Shown here: piece after piece, positions 1-5,128 of the stretch
Layout of the letters: each line of letters starts with the position of its first letter
Position numbering within the stretch: position 1 is the first letter of the stretch
Origin: a bacterium
GTDB taxonomy: Bacteria > Patescibacteriota > Patescibacteriia > Patescibacteriales > JAGXOH01
Direction of reading: 5' to 3'
Assembly: GCA_021106995.1 (NCBI GenBank)
Contig: JAIOTG010000004.1
Location: forward strand, 1-6,385
Length of the DNA: 6,385 nt
Position numbers and translations under genes: made by a program
Notes under the pieces: model-generated
What the model was told of the DNA's origin: nothing
Databases searched by the model: none
What the model saw: the letters and a program-made list of their open reading frames with translations, nothing else

Positions 1-309
1 GTCTCTAAAAGGTTTGTCATCTCCCTTCATTCTTATTCCGTCAATAATTATGATATCAGTATTAATTTTTTTCATATCATCAAGCATGGCTTTCATAAGT
101 ATGTCTTGTCCAAAGCTGTTTTTTAGAGTTATGGCTAGTTTAGTTAAATTATTACGATTAAACTCTAAATGAAGACTGTCTAGGGTTTTTTTTAATAAAT
201 CAGAGGTCCTTAATCTAAAACCCCCGTATTTTTTTATTATATTATTAGTAACTGCGCCCTTACCTCCGGCTTGTTCTCCAATAATCCCTATTACTTTCTT
301 TATTTTCAT
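1..309 (-). CDS. P-loop NMP-kinase-like protein, copy 2 (partial, 3' end outside window)
   Basis: The first 103 codons are visible; the ATG is at 309-307 and the gene runs off the left edge. I read it by translating the reverse complement. It begins with a beta strand and a P-loop, GEQAGGKGA (residues 11-19), and later has a GQD segment (about 67-69) and an IIIIDGIR strand (86-93), the Walker-B-like position. These landmarks match in order and spacing those of the complete protein at 1723-2274, so the two are paralogues. The fold resembles the UPF0200/dephospho-CoA kinase/NMP kinase group of P-loop kinases; the true substrate is unknown. An oddity is that the P-loop has Ala where adenylate-kinase-type loops (GKGT) have Thr. 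The gene lies beyond the terminator of the main operon and has its own promoter. No Shine-Dalgarno sequence precedes the ATG, as for the operon's enzymes. The gene call is secure and the function is not. Confidence 0.8.
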   Translation of the reverse strand, partial: MKIKKVIGIIGEQAGGKGAVTNNIIKKYGGFRLRTSDLLKKTLDSLHLEFNRNNLTKLAITLKNSFGQDILMKAMLDDMKKINTDIIIIDGIRMKGDDKPFRD

Positions 310-341
310 TTTTTACTGTTTTATTAAATAATTATGTTTTT

Positions 342-370
342 ATAATATAAGAAAAATAGCCAAAAAGCAA
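342..370 (-). promoter_or_regulatory. Sigma70-type promoter for the copy-2 kinase gene
   Basis: On the minus strand, TTGCTT (370-365) and TATTAT (347-342) are separated by 17 bases, close to the bacterial housekeeping consensus. Transcription would start near 335, giving a leader of about 26 bases before the ATG at 309. An AT-only inverted repeat (AAATATATA at 372-380 against TATATATTT at 389-397) sits just upstream and could act as an UP-like element or a binding site, but in such AT-rich DNA it may be chance. Confidence 0.55.
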
Positions 371-411
371 GAAATATATATTTTAATATATATATTTTTA
401 CTTCAATTATA

Positions 412-439
412 AATAAAAAAGCCGGTATTTCTCCGGCTT
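412..439 (-). terminator. Intrinsic terminator of the nucleotide operon
   Basis: A 7-bp perfect stem, AAGCCGG (419-425) with CCGGCTT (433-439), has a 7-base loop. Read on the minus strand it is followed by TTTTTT and more T-rich sequence. It starts only 10 bases after the stop of the small gene at 450-692, so it closes the operon. The plus-strand side has only a weak T run, so the main direction is minus. Confidence 0.85.
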
Positions 440-449
440 GGTTTTGGAT

Positions 450-686
450 TTATGTTGTTTTTTTTGATATTTTAATCAGACGCATCCTCCTTTTAATTAT
501 AATAGAAGTATATAAAATTATTTCTACAAACAGTTTTATATATTTCATAAAAAATTTTGGTTTTTTTCTTTTGGGAAATTTTTTTTCCAAATGAGTTTTT
601 GTCACAGCCAAAATAAAGATTATAAATCTGAAAAAAAATATCGTAAATGAACACAGTTTTTGTGGCAACTTTAATGTATAATTCAT
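450..686 (-). CDS. Small predicted membrane protein, unknown function
   Basis: This is a 78-residue protein if started at the ATG at 686-684; a GTG two codons earlier (692-690) is possible but lies inside the ribosome-binding site. I do not recognise a family. Two hydrophobic stretches, SFTIFFFRFIIFILAV and YIKLFVEIILYTSIII, are separated by a very basic linker (LEKKFPKRKKPK) and followed by a basic tail, which suggests two membrane segments with the positive parts in the cytoplasm. Support for a real gene is positional: an AAGGGGGG ribosome-binding site 5 bases before the ATG, a start about 20 bases after the mazG-like stop, and a terminator 10 bases after its own TAA. Against it, AT-rich DNA gives F/I/K-rich reading frames by chance. 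It would be the last gene of the nucleotide operon. Confidence 0.5.
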   Translation of the reverse strand: MNYTLKLPQKLCSFTIFFFRFIIFILAVTKTHLEKKFPKRKKPKFFMKYIKLFVEIILYTSIIIKRRMRLIKISKKTT

Positions 687-690
687 TTTC

Positions 691-699
691 ACCCCCCTT
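691..699 (-). promoter_or_regulatory. G-rich ribosome-binding site of the small membrane protein
   Basis: Minus-strand TTTAAGGGGGGTGAAAATG places AAGGGGGG exactly 5 bases before the ATG at 686. It differs from the usual AAGGAGG by G in place of A, which can still pair with anti-Shine-Dalgarno CCUCC through a G-U wobble. The same AAGGGGGG-N5-ATG arrangement occurs before the gene at 4500-5000. It favours the ATG at 686 over the overlapping GTG. Confidence 0.6.
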
Positions 700-706
700 A
701 AAAATA

Positions 707-1036
707 TTATCTGTTGTCTCCCTCCCCGTGGAGATTGCCCTTTTCTTTTCTTTTAAAAAGTTTTTTTATATTAGATTCTGCTACATCTTCTAATTTTAAA
801 TTTAATTCAGTTGATAATTGACTTAAATACCATAAAACATCTCCTAGTTCTTTTTTTAAGGCAAGCCTGGTTTCATCATCCATTTTTCTATCTTTATCTC
901 TTATAACTTTTTTTATTTTTTCGGCCACTTCTCCAGTCTCGCCAGATAGACCCAGGGTGGGGTAGATGTAGTTATTCCCTTTGTCAGGATAAATTGCGGT
1001 TTGTCTTGATTTTTTTTGGTATTCTTCAAAAGTCAT
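707..1036 (-). CDS. MazG-like nucleoside triphosphate pyrophosphohydrolase
   Basis: This 109-residue protein belongs to the all-alpha MazG/dUTPase-like NTP pyrophosphohydrolase group, which hydrolyses (d)NTPs to NMP and pyrophosphate in the cytoplasm using Mg2+. The two metal-binding helix motifs are visible: E33-x-x-E36 in the segment SGETGEVAEK, and E63-x-x-D66 in KKELGDVLWYL. The ending HGEGDNR is typical of the short single-domain form found in bacteria and phages. At about 110 residues it is one MazG unit, not the two-domain E. coli MazG, so I give no symbol. Its ATG (1036-1034) is 1 base after the tmk stop, in the junction TAATATG, without a Shine-Dalgarno sequence, so coupled translation is likely. 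In this operon it probably removes excess or damaged deoxynucleotides, or supplies monophosphates (for example from dCTP or dUTP) to the dTMP route. Substrate choice is inferred. Confidence 0.9.
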   Translation of the reverse strand: MTFEEYQKKSRQTAIYPDKGNNYIYPTLGLSGETGEVAEKIKKVIRDKDRKMDDETRLALKKELGDVLWYLSQLSTELNLKLEDVAESNIKKLFKRKEKGNLHGEGDNR

Positions 1037-1037
1037 A

Positions 1038-1721
1038 TTATTTTAATATTATTTTAATTTCTTTATAAATTTTTTCAGTAATTTCGTCCTTTGCCATTAT
1101 TTGGTTATTTTTCGTACATTCAATGAATTTAAAATGATTTGAAGTTTTAGCGATTTCGGCATACACACCCTCTGCTTTTTTTAAATGTTTTATATCATCT
1201 TCATGTATATCCCTCTTTTTGCCTTTTATGTAGTCCCTATAACCTTTCTTGTCTACTAATTTTTGGGCTATTTCCGAGTCTACGTGAAGTATTATGCTTA
1301 TATCTGGTTTTGGTATTTTAAATAAATCAAATTCAAGTTTATATAACCAGTTAAAAAATTTTTGTCTTTTTTCTTTGTCATTAATTTTACATCCTTGGTG
1401 TGCCATATTGGCCGACATGTATCTGTCGGAAATTACTGTTTTACCTTCTTTTAGCCATTTTTTTATTTTAAAACTGGCGTCATAACGATCAATTGCATAA
1501 AAAATTGATGGTATCAACGGGCCCACTTCTTCGGCTGTTCCATATTCTCCGTTTAAATATTTTTCAACTGAACCAGCAGATTTATTTCCATATTGCGGGA
1601 AATCAATTTTTTTTACGTTGTAATTTTCTTTCTCTAATTTTTTTATTAAAAGTTTAGCTTGGGTTGCCTTTCCAGAACCATCTGTTCCATCAATTACTAT
1701 AAATTTCCCTTTCTGACTCAT
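1038..1721 (-). CDS. tmk: Thymidylate kinase (dTMP kinase)
   Basis: This 227-residue enzyme phosphorylates dTMP to dTDP with ATP. The N-terminal strand and P-loop are FIVIDGTDGSGKATQ (G12 to T20), the substrate region DFPQYG is at 40-45, and the DRY motif characteristic of thymidylate kinases is D99-R100-Y101 in ISDRYMSANMAHQG. A basic lid-like segment, KGYRDYIKGKKRDIHEDD, follows near residue 160-175. The residue after the P-loop lysine is Ala (GKAT) where most Tmk have Thr or Ser (GKTT/GKST); I recall the same GTDGSGKATQ form from some other bacterial Tmk-like proteins, so it is probably a subfamily trait and not a defect. The ATG at 1721-1719 follows the upstream stop by 1 base (TAATATG), with no Shine-Dalgarno sequence. 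It acts directly after ThyX in the same operon. Confidence 0.95.
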   Translation of the reverse strand: MSQKGKFIVIDGTDGSGKATQAKLLIKKLEKENYNVKKIDFPQYGNKSAGSVEKYLNGEYGTAEEVGPLIPSIFYAIDRYDASFKIKKWLKEGKTVISDRYMSANMAHQGCKINDKEKRQKFFNWLYKLEFDLFKIPKPDISIILHVDSEIAQKLVDKKGYRDYIKGKKRDIHEDDIKHLKKAEGVYAEIAKTSNHFKFIECTKNNQIMAKDEITEKIYKEIKIILK

Positions 1722-1722
1722 A

Positions 1723-2274
1723 TTATTCGTTAATTATTTTATCAATTTGATTGTATAGATTTTTCAAGTCGCTGTTATTGTTTATTGTTTCATCAGCTGG
1801 TTTCATAATTTCTGGTATTGTAAGTTCCGTTTCTTTTTTGTGATCAGACAAAAATTCTTCATAAGTTTTATTGTTATCACCTTCATTTTCACCTCTTTTG
1901 ACCATTCTTTCATATCTAATTTTAGAATCTACATTAATCGCCACTAAAGTAAAACCTTTTTTATCTTTTAGATATTTAATATCATCCCATCTTCTAATAC
2001 CATCAACCACCACTATTTTTTTATTACTATCCTCAACATCTTTGGCTATAACTTTTGCTAATAAATCTTGACCTAAAGATTCTCTTAAAGCTTTCGAGAT
2101 ATTTTGCATATTGATTCTGCTTATGTCTGCATGTAATCTTTTTAAAACGTCTCTTAGGGGTGTTGAAAATCTAAAAACTTCGGCCCCCTTTTTCTCTTTT
2201 AAATATTTTGCTATAGTACCTTTACCCGAAGCCATTGGCCCGACTAGTCCGATTATCTTTTTTTCTTTATCCAT
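1723..2274 (-). CDS. P-loop NMP-kinase-like protein, copy 1 (UPF0200/dephospho-CoA-kinase-like)
   Basis: This 183-residue protein has a complete kinase layout: P-loop GPMASGKGT (12-20), a GQD segment at 68-70, a VVVDGIRRWDD strand and loop (88-98), an arginine-rich lid region RYERMVKRGENEGD, and a C-terminal part with D..E.E then ADETINNN. This pattern of DGIR, lid and a late AD..I.N resembles the UPF0200/dephospho-CoA kinase group and phage-type (deoxy)NMP kinases. The adenylate-kinase-style GKGT loop argues for a phosphotransferase and against a general ATPase. The operon position between thyX and tmk suggests a deoxynucleoside monophosphate substrate (dCMP or dUMP would fit), but that is inference; dephospho-CoA is an alternative. 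It starts at 2274-2272 in a TAATATG junction 1 base after the thyX stop, with no Shine-Dalgarno sequence. A paralogue lies at 1-309. Confidence 0.85.
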   Translation of the reverse strand: MDKEKKIIGLVGPMASGKGTIAKYLKEKKGAEVFRFSTPLRDVLKRLHADISRINMQNISKALRESLGQDLLAKVIAKDVEDSNKKIVVVDGIRRWDDIKYLKDKKGFTLVAINVDSKIRYERMVKRGENEGDNNKTYEEFLSDHKKETELTIPEIMKPADETINNNSDLKNLYNQIDKIINE

Positions 2275-2275
2275 A

Positions 2276-3571
2276 TTATTTTTCTATTATATCTTGAGAG
2301 CCTCTTTTAATATCCCACGAACTTGGTTCTAGGTCTGAATGTAGGGTTATTTCTGGAAAAAGAGTTTGTAGGGCTTTGTCCATTTTGTGAGCTACTTTTC
2401 TTAGGGTGGGATGGACTGCTTTACCGGCCCTTAATTCAATTACGTAAATTGTTGCAGGTAGACCATAGGAGGCTCGACAGGCTACATTAAAGCCCATGGC
2501 CGTGTAATATTGTTTGTAGTTATTATTAGTGTCTAGATTTTTAATTTTTTTTGTTTGTTCTTCTATAAGGATGTTAGCTTTTTTTCTTGTTTCTTCTGGT
2601 AATTGTTCTAAGTACCAAGAATTAAAATCTAATTCAGTTGTTAATAACGGCATTCTGCAAGTCCCATTTCTGTGTCTTTGAATATCGCGAAAAGATCCAA
2701 AATCAAGAGTAAAATCAAAAACTATATTTCCTAATTCAGTTAAGAAGTGAGGAAGATTTGTTTTTTCAGGCCTTTTTTGAATAAGGTCTTTATATTTGTT
2801 TAATTCTTGCGCGTCAATATTACTAGAATAACTAAAATCAGATTCTACTTCTTTTTTTATGTAATATGTGTAGTTTTTTCCAATATAATTGTGATATTCT
2901 TCTTGGTCTTCGTATTTTTTGTGACTGAAACTATTGGGATATTTTTCTTGAAGATTTGAGTAAATATTTTCAGCTACTCTTTTGACTTCTTTTAGGGGGT
3001 GGTGCCTAAGCAGGCTTAATTTATCTTTAGCTTGTCTTAAATTTGTGTGCCAGCTTAATTGAGTGGTTATTCCGGCTGGTAGGAAGCCTCTCATTATATC
3101 AAAGGTGCGAGCAGTGATTGTTTTTTCATAAACACTTTCTTCTTGATCCTTTTTTTTGGGATGTTTCTTTCTTAAATATTCTTTGACATTTTCTTGATTA
3201 TTAACATAAAAGTTCATCCATTTTTTTAAAATATCTTTAGACTCCTTTGTATTTATCGGGTCAACTATTGGTTGTTTCGACATGTTTATATATCTGGTGC
3301 TAGTTTCTTGGCCAGAGTATAAAGGCCAATCTTGGATTGCTTTATCTCCAAGCATACTTATTCCTTCTATAAAGATAGTGGTGCTTCCGCAGTCAGCAAT
3401 GCTTTTGTGTCCATATTGAACATAGAATTTTTCCATAAATTTTCCTGATCCGGCGTTTTTTACTTTTTCAACGTGTTCAGTTACACTTAATGGGCTTCTA
3501 GAATAAAGAGCCTGCATCATAGCAGTGTCTTCTGGATTAAATTCGTCGTATATAAAAATATTTGCTGACAT
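2276..3571 (-). CDS. thyX: Two-domain FAD-dependent thymidylate synthase (ThyX)
   Basis: ThyX makes dTMP from dUMP using methylene-tetrahydrofolate, FAD and NADPH. At 431 residues this is about twice the usual 220-250, and two ThyX-like halves can be seen. The N-terminal half has GHKSIAD (54-60), SGQETSTRY (86-94) aligning with the SxNxxSxR part of the ThyX signature, and a folate/FAD-side segment with FLPAGITTQLSWHTNLR (163-179) and LLRHHPLKEV. Where the signature's RHR should be, it has DWP (81-83). The C-terminal half has a clean RHR (299-301) followed by NGTCRMPLL, which lacks the SxNxxSxR pattern, and then ELRAGKAVHPTLRKVAHKM near the end. The two domains therefore retain complementary parts of the signature. 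Long divergent ThyX proteins are known from Chlamydia and, as I recall, from CPR genomes. It starts 7 bases after the dCMP deaminase stop; no Shine-Dalgarno sequence is visible. Both functional neighbours (dCMP deaminase, Tmk) support the assignment. Confidence 0.92.
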   Translation of the reverse strand: MSANIFIYDEFNPEDTAMMQALYSRSPLSVTEHVEKVKNAGSGKFMEKFYVQYGHKSIADCGSTTIFIEGISMLGDKAIQDWPLYSGQETSTRYINMSKQPIVDPINTKESKDILKKWMNFYVNNQENVKEYLRKKHPKKKDQEESVYEKTITARTFDIMRGFLPAGITTQLSWHTNLRQAKDKLSLLRHHPLKEVKRVAENIYSNLQEKYPNSFSHKKYEDQEEYHNYIGKNYTYYIKKEVESDFSYSSNIDAQELNKYKDLIQKRPEKTNLPHFLTELGNIVFDFTLDFGSFRDIQRHRNGTCRMPLLTTELDFNSWYLEQLPEETRKKANILIEEQTKKIKNLDTNNNYKQYYTAMGFNVACRASYGLPATIYVIELRAGKAVHPTLRKVAHKMDKALQTLFPEITLHSDLEPSSWDIKRGSQDIIEK

Positions 3572-3578
3572 ATTCTAT

Positions 3579-4133
3579 TTAATTAGGGTTAATAAAATTT
3601 AATTGTGAATCATCGTTTTTATCAATAATTTCATCTTTTACTTCCATATCTTCATAGGTAGTCATTTCATTGTTTAAAAGATTGTATTGCATTCCGGCTT
3701 CTGCAAATATTTGTTTACTTCTTTCTCCGGCATGATAGTCTTTTTCGCAAACCACTCTTTTTATTCCTGCATTGATTAACATTTTAGCACAAACATAGCA
3801 AGGAGTCATTTTAATATAAAGAGTTGCGCCTTCTAGGGAAATTCCACTACGAGCTGCTTGGCAGATTGCGTTTTGTTCGGCATGAGTGGTTCTAATGCAA
3901 TGACGAGTTTTGTGTCCATCTGGATGAGTTACCGTATGCATTTCGTGTCCAACTTCATCGCAATGAGCTAGTCCAATAGGGGAGCCCACGTATCCCGTAG
4001 AGATTATTCTGTTATTTTTAACAATAGCACACCCAGTTCTTCCTCTGTCACAAGTACCTCTAGTGCTAATTACTTCAACTATTTTCATAAAATACTCATC
4101 CCAGCTTGGCCTTTTATATTTTTCTTTGTCCAT
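3579..4133 (-). CDS. dCMP deaminase (deoxycytidylate deaminase)
   Basis: This 184-residue zinc enzyme deaminates dCMP to dUMP, the substrate of ThyX. The catalytic motif is H84-A-E86 in TTHAEQNAI, with the second zinc-binding pair in TPCYVC (C112, C115). The GTCDRGRTGCAIV segment (26-38), STGYVGSPIGLAHCDEVGH (45-63) and HCIRTTHAE are typical of the ComEB/T4-type dCMP deaminases, which separates it from cytidine or tRNA-adenosine deaminases. The extra Cys and His residues (C28, C58, H63, H66, H78, C79) could build the second, structural zinc site seen in some family members. The last 25 residues are a polar, acidic tail of no obvious function. It is the first gene of the operon. The ATG at 4133-4131 is preceded by AT-rich sequence without a properly spaced Shine-Dalgarno; an AGGAGGGG lies 35 bases upstream. 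Confidence 0.95.
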   Translation of the reverse strand: MDKEKYKRPSWDEYFMKIVEVISTRGTCDRGRTGCAIVKNNRIISTGYVGSPIGLAHCDEVGHEMHTVTHPDGHKTRHCIRTTHAEQNAICQAARSGISLEGATLYIKMTPCYVCAKMLINAGIKRVVCEKDYHAGERSKQIFAEAGMQYNLLNNEMTTYEDMEVKDEIIDKNDDSQLNFINPN

Positions 4134-4141
4134 ATAATTAA

Positions 4142-4176
4142 TTTATTTATAAAAATAAAGAGCTTTTTCCCCTCCT
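4142..4176 (-). promoter_or_regulatory. Leader with orphan Shine-Dalgarno and AT hairpin before dCMP deaminase
   Basis: On the minus strand a perfect AGGAGGGG (4176-4169) is followed by no ATG, GTG or TTG at a usable distance; the next start is the dCMP deaminase ATG 35 bases on. Between them lies a 7-bp AT hairpin, AAATAAA (4153-4159 on plus) with TTTATTT (4142-4148), loop of 4. The hairpin would shorten the effective distance to about 17 bases. It may be a ribosome standby site or a remnant of a lost leader peptide. The sequence is clear; the role is inference. Confidence 0.4.
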
Positions 4177-4193
4177 GATTAAAAAGTTATATT

Positions 4194-4222
4194 ATCTTAA
4201 CAAATTAAAAAAATAAAATCAA
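4194..4222 (-). promoter_or_regulatory. Probable promoter of the nucleotide operon
   Basis: Minus-strand TTGATT (4222-4217) and TAAGAT (4199-4194) are 17 bases apart, and the -10 is preceded by TGT, an extended -10 TGn. An overlapping GATAAT three bases downstream is an alternative -10. Transcription would start near 4187, giving a leader of about 54 bases. It lies directly after the terminator of the zinc-ribbon genes, where a new promoter is expected. Confidence 0.5.
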
Positions 4223-4230
4223 TTAAGGGA

Positions 4231-4273
4231 AAATAAAAAGCCCGCCTTCTGTCAAACGACATAGTGGCGGGCT
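4231..4273 (-). terminator. Intrinsic terminator of the zinc-ribbon operon
   Basis: An 8-bp perfect stem pairs AGCCCGCC (4239-4246) with GGCGGGCT (4266-4273). Inside it a second short stem, TGTC (4250-4253) with GACA (4258-4261) around AAAC, makes a stacked hairpin. On the minus strand it is followed by TTTTATTT, and it begins 7 bases after the stop at 4281. It is the strongest terminator of the window. Confidence 0.9.
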
Positions 4274-4280
4274 CTGGACT

Positions 4281-4496
4281 TTAAATCGGAACAAGTTGGT
4301 GCGTTTGGTTTTCTCGCACCTTACTGATTAGATTGCTGACGCATTTTGGGTTTTTGCAAGCCCTCCAAGCATCATTAATGAAAATTTCAGAGTCAGGGTT
4401 TTTTATAACTAAGGCAAATTTTGCCTTTTTAACTCTACCATTAGCACAATACGGACATACCCCATTCTTTTTTACAAGATCTTTGATAAATTTCAA
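4281..4496 (-). CDS. Small zinc-ribbon protein, unknown function
   Basis: This 71-residue protein has one predicted zinc ribbon: CPYC (C14, C17), a 29-residue beta-rich spacer, then CKNPKC (C47, C52). I do not recognise a named family. The layout CPxC-spacer-CxxxxC is the same as in the larger upstream protein (CPVC-26 residues-CEDKKC), so the two probably share a ribbon module and may share a nucleic acid or protein partner. The start chosen is TTG at 4496-4494: GGAGGGG, formed by the last codons of the upstream gene, lies 6 bases before it, and the upstream TAA ends 3 bases before it. This makes translational coupling likely. A basic N-terminus (KFIKDLVKK) precedes the ribbon. No membrane segment or signal peptide is seen. 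A strong terminator follows after 7 bases. Confidence 0.8.
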   Translation of the reverse strand: MKFIKDLVKKNGVCPYCANGRVKKAKFALVIKNPDSEIFINDAWRACKNPKCVSNLISKVRENQTHQLVPI

Positions 4497-4499
4497 TTA

Positions 4500-5000
4500 T
4501 TACCCCTCCAGAAAAAAATTAAATGCTCGTTCTTTGGTCAACTTGCCTTCTAAACCGTAAATTTTTTTTAATAAATTAATCATTCTCCTTTGATCCGTTT
4601 TGTTTCTAAATATAGAAACAGATGAAAAGTCAGCTATGATGAATCGGTTGTTTCTTCCCAGGGCTAGCCCCTCAAGTCTTTCCCTACATTTTTTATCTTC
4701 GCAGCAGACAAAACCTTCGGATATAGAATATCCATATCTGTCGTTACCTAACACAGAGATGAGTTTTACCGGATTTCTTTTGCAAACCGGACAAATCATT
4801 TTAGGTTTTGTTTTTGCGATTCTTTTCATGAGCCATTCAAGTTGAACGTGAAGACGATTTTTTTTACTACTTCCTGTTTCGTTTATTCTCCTATACATGT
4901 GTTTAAGTAAAGGAAAATTATTTATGGCAACTTGGCTCACCGCTTTCCCTTGATTCTTTCCGCTTTGAAATATATATGGCTCGTTTGGAATGAAACTCAT
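4500..5000 (-). CDS. Zinc-ribbon protein with an ExoX-C/DUF3820-like N-terminal motif
   Basis: This 166-residue protein has three visible parts. Residues 9-57 contain FQSGKNQGKAVSQVA and later QLEWLMKRI, which resemble the F.GK..GK.l.eV...YLeWL pattern of the small module found at the C-terminus of ExoX-like exonucleases and in DUF3820 proteins; the match is by eye and moderate. Residues 70-105 form a zinc ribbon: CPVC (C70, C73) and, 26 residues after C73, CEDKKC (C100, C105), with an extra C99. Residues 110-166 are a basic and hydrophobic tail without a recognised motif. No nuclease active site is seen, so a nucleic-acid-binding or adaptor role is only a guess. Start: ATG at 5000-4998, 5 bases after AAGGGGGG. 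It has its own promoter and is coupled to the small zinc-ribbon gene downstream. Confidence 0.8.
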   Translation of the reverse strand: MSFIPNEPYIFQSGKNQGKAVSQVAINNFPLLKHMYRRINETGSSKKNRLHVQLEWLMKRIAKTKPKMICPVCKRNPVKLISVLGNDRYGYSISEGFVCCEDKKCRERLEGLALGRNNRFIIADFSSVSIFRNKTDQRRMINLLKKIYGLEGKLTKERAFNFFLEG

Positions 5001-5004
5001 TACT

Positions 5005-5013
5005 GCCCCCCTT
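5005..5013 (-). promoter_or_regulatory. G-rich ribosome-binding site of the zinc-ribbon gene
   Basis: Minus-strand AAGGGGGG is followed by CAGTA and the ATG at 5000, a 5-base spacing identical to that of the small membrane protein at 450-686. It fixes the start codon. Confidence 0.7.
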
Positions 5014-5089
5014 TTTTTTCAGTTTTTTGTTTAATTCCTTGTCTTATATTTTTTGTTCCGTTTAGTTTTTAATGACCAGATGACTTTAT

Positions 5090-5118
5090 ATAGTACTATA
5101 TTATTTAATATTAGTCAA
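5090..5118 (-). promoter_or_regulatory. Promoter of the zinc-ribbon operon with overlapping palindrome
   Basis: Minus-strand TTGACT (5118-5113) and TACTAT (5095-5090) have a 17-base spacer; the -35 is one base from consensus. Transcription would begin near 5083, giving a leader of about 83 bases, A-rich and with few C. A perfect 14-bp palindrome, ATATAGTACTATAT (5088-5101), overlaps the -10 and is a candidate repressor operator. Confidence 0.65.
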
Positions 5119-5128
5119 GCATCCCTGT

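Noticed and set aside
372..397. AT-only inverted repeat as an operator or replication element
   Set aside because: It consists only of alternating A and T in a very AT-rich gap; such repeats arise by chance and nothing else points to function.
1294..2332. Plus-strand open frames opposite tmk, the kinase and thyX (1294-1485, 1871-2071, 2111-2332)
   Set aside because: They lie antisense to well-identified genes, have no recognisable motifs and are low-complexity L/S/F-rich, as expected of mirror frames.
450..4133. Phage origin of the nucleotide gene cluster
   Set aside because: Phages often carry thyX, dCMP deaminase, NMP kinase and MazG-like genes, but there are no structural, replication or integration genes here, and each operon has its own bacterial promoter and terminator. 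It remains possible but unsupported.
4333..4845. Plus-strand open frames opposite the zinc-ribbon genes (4333-4560, 4600-4845)
   Set aside because: They are antisense to genes with conserved cysteine motifs, good ribosome-binding sites and a terminator; no motif supports the plus frames.
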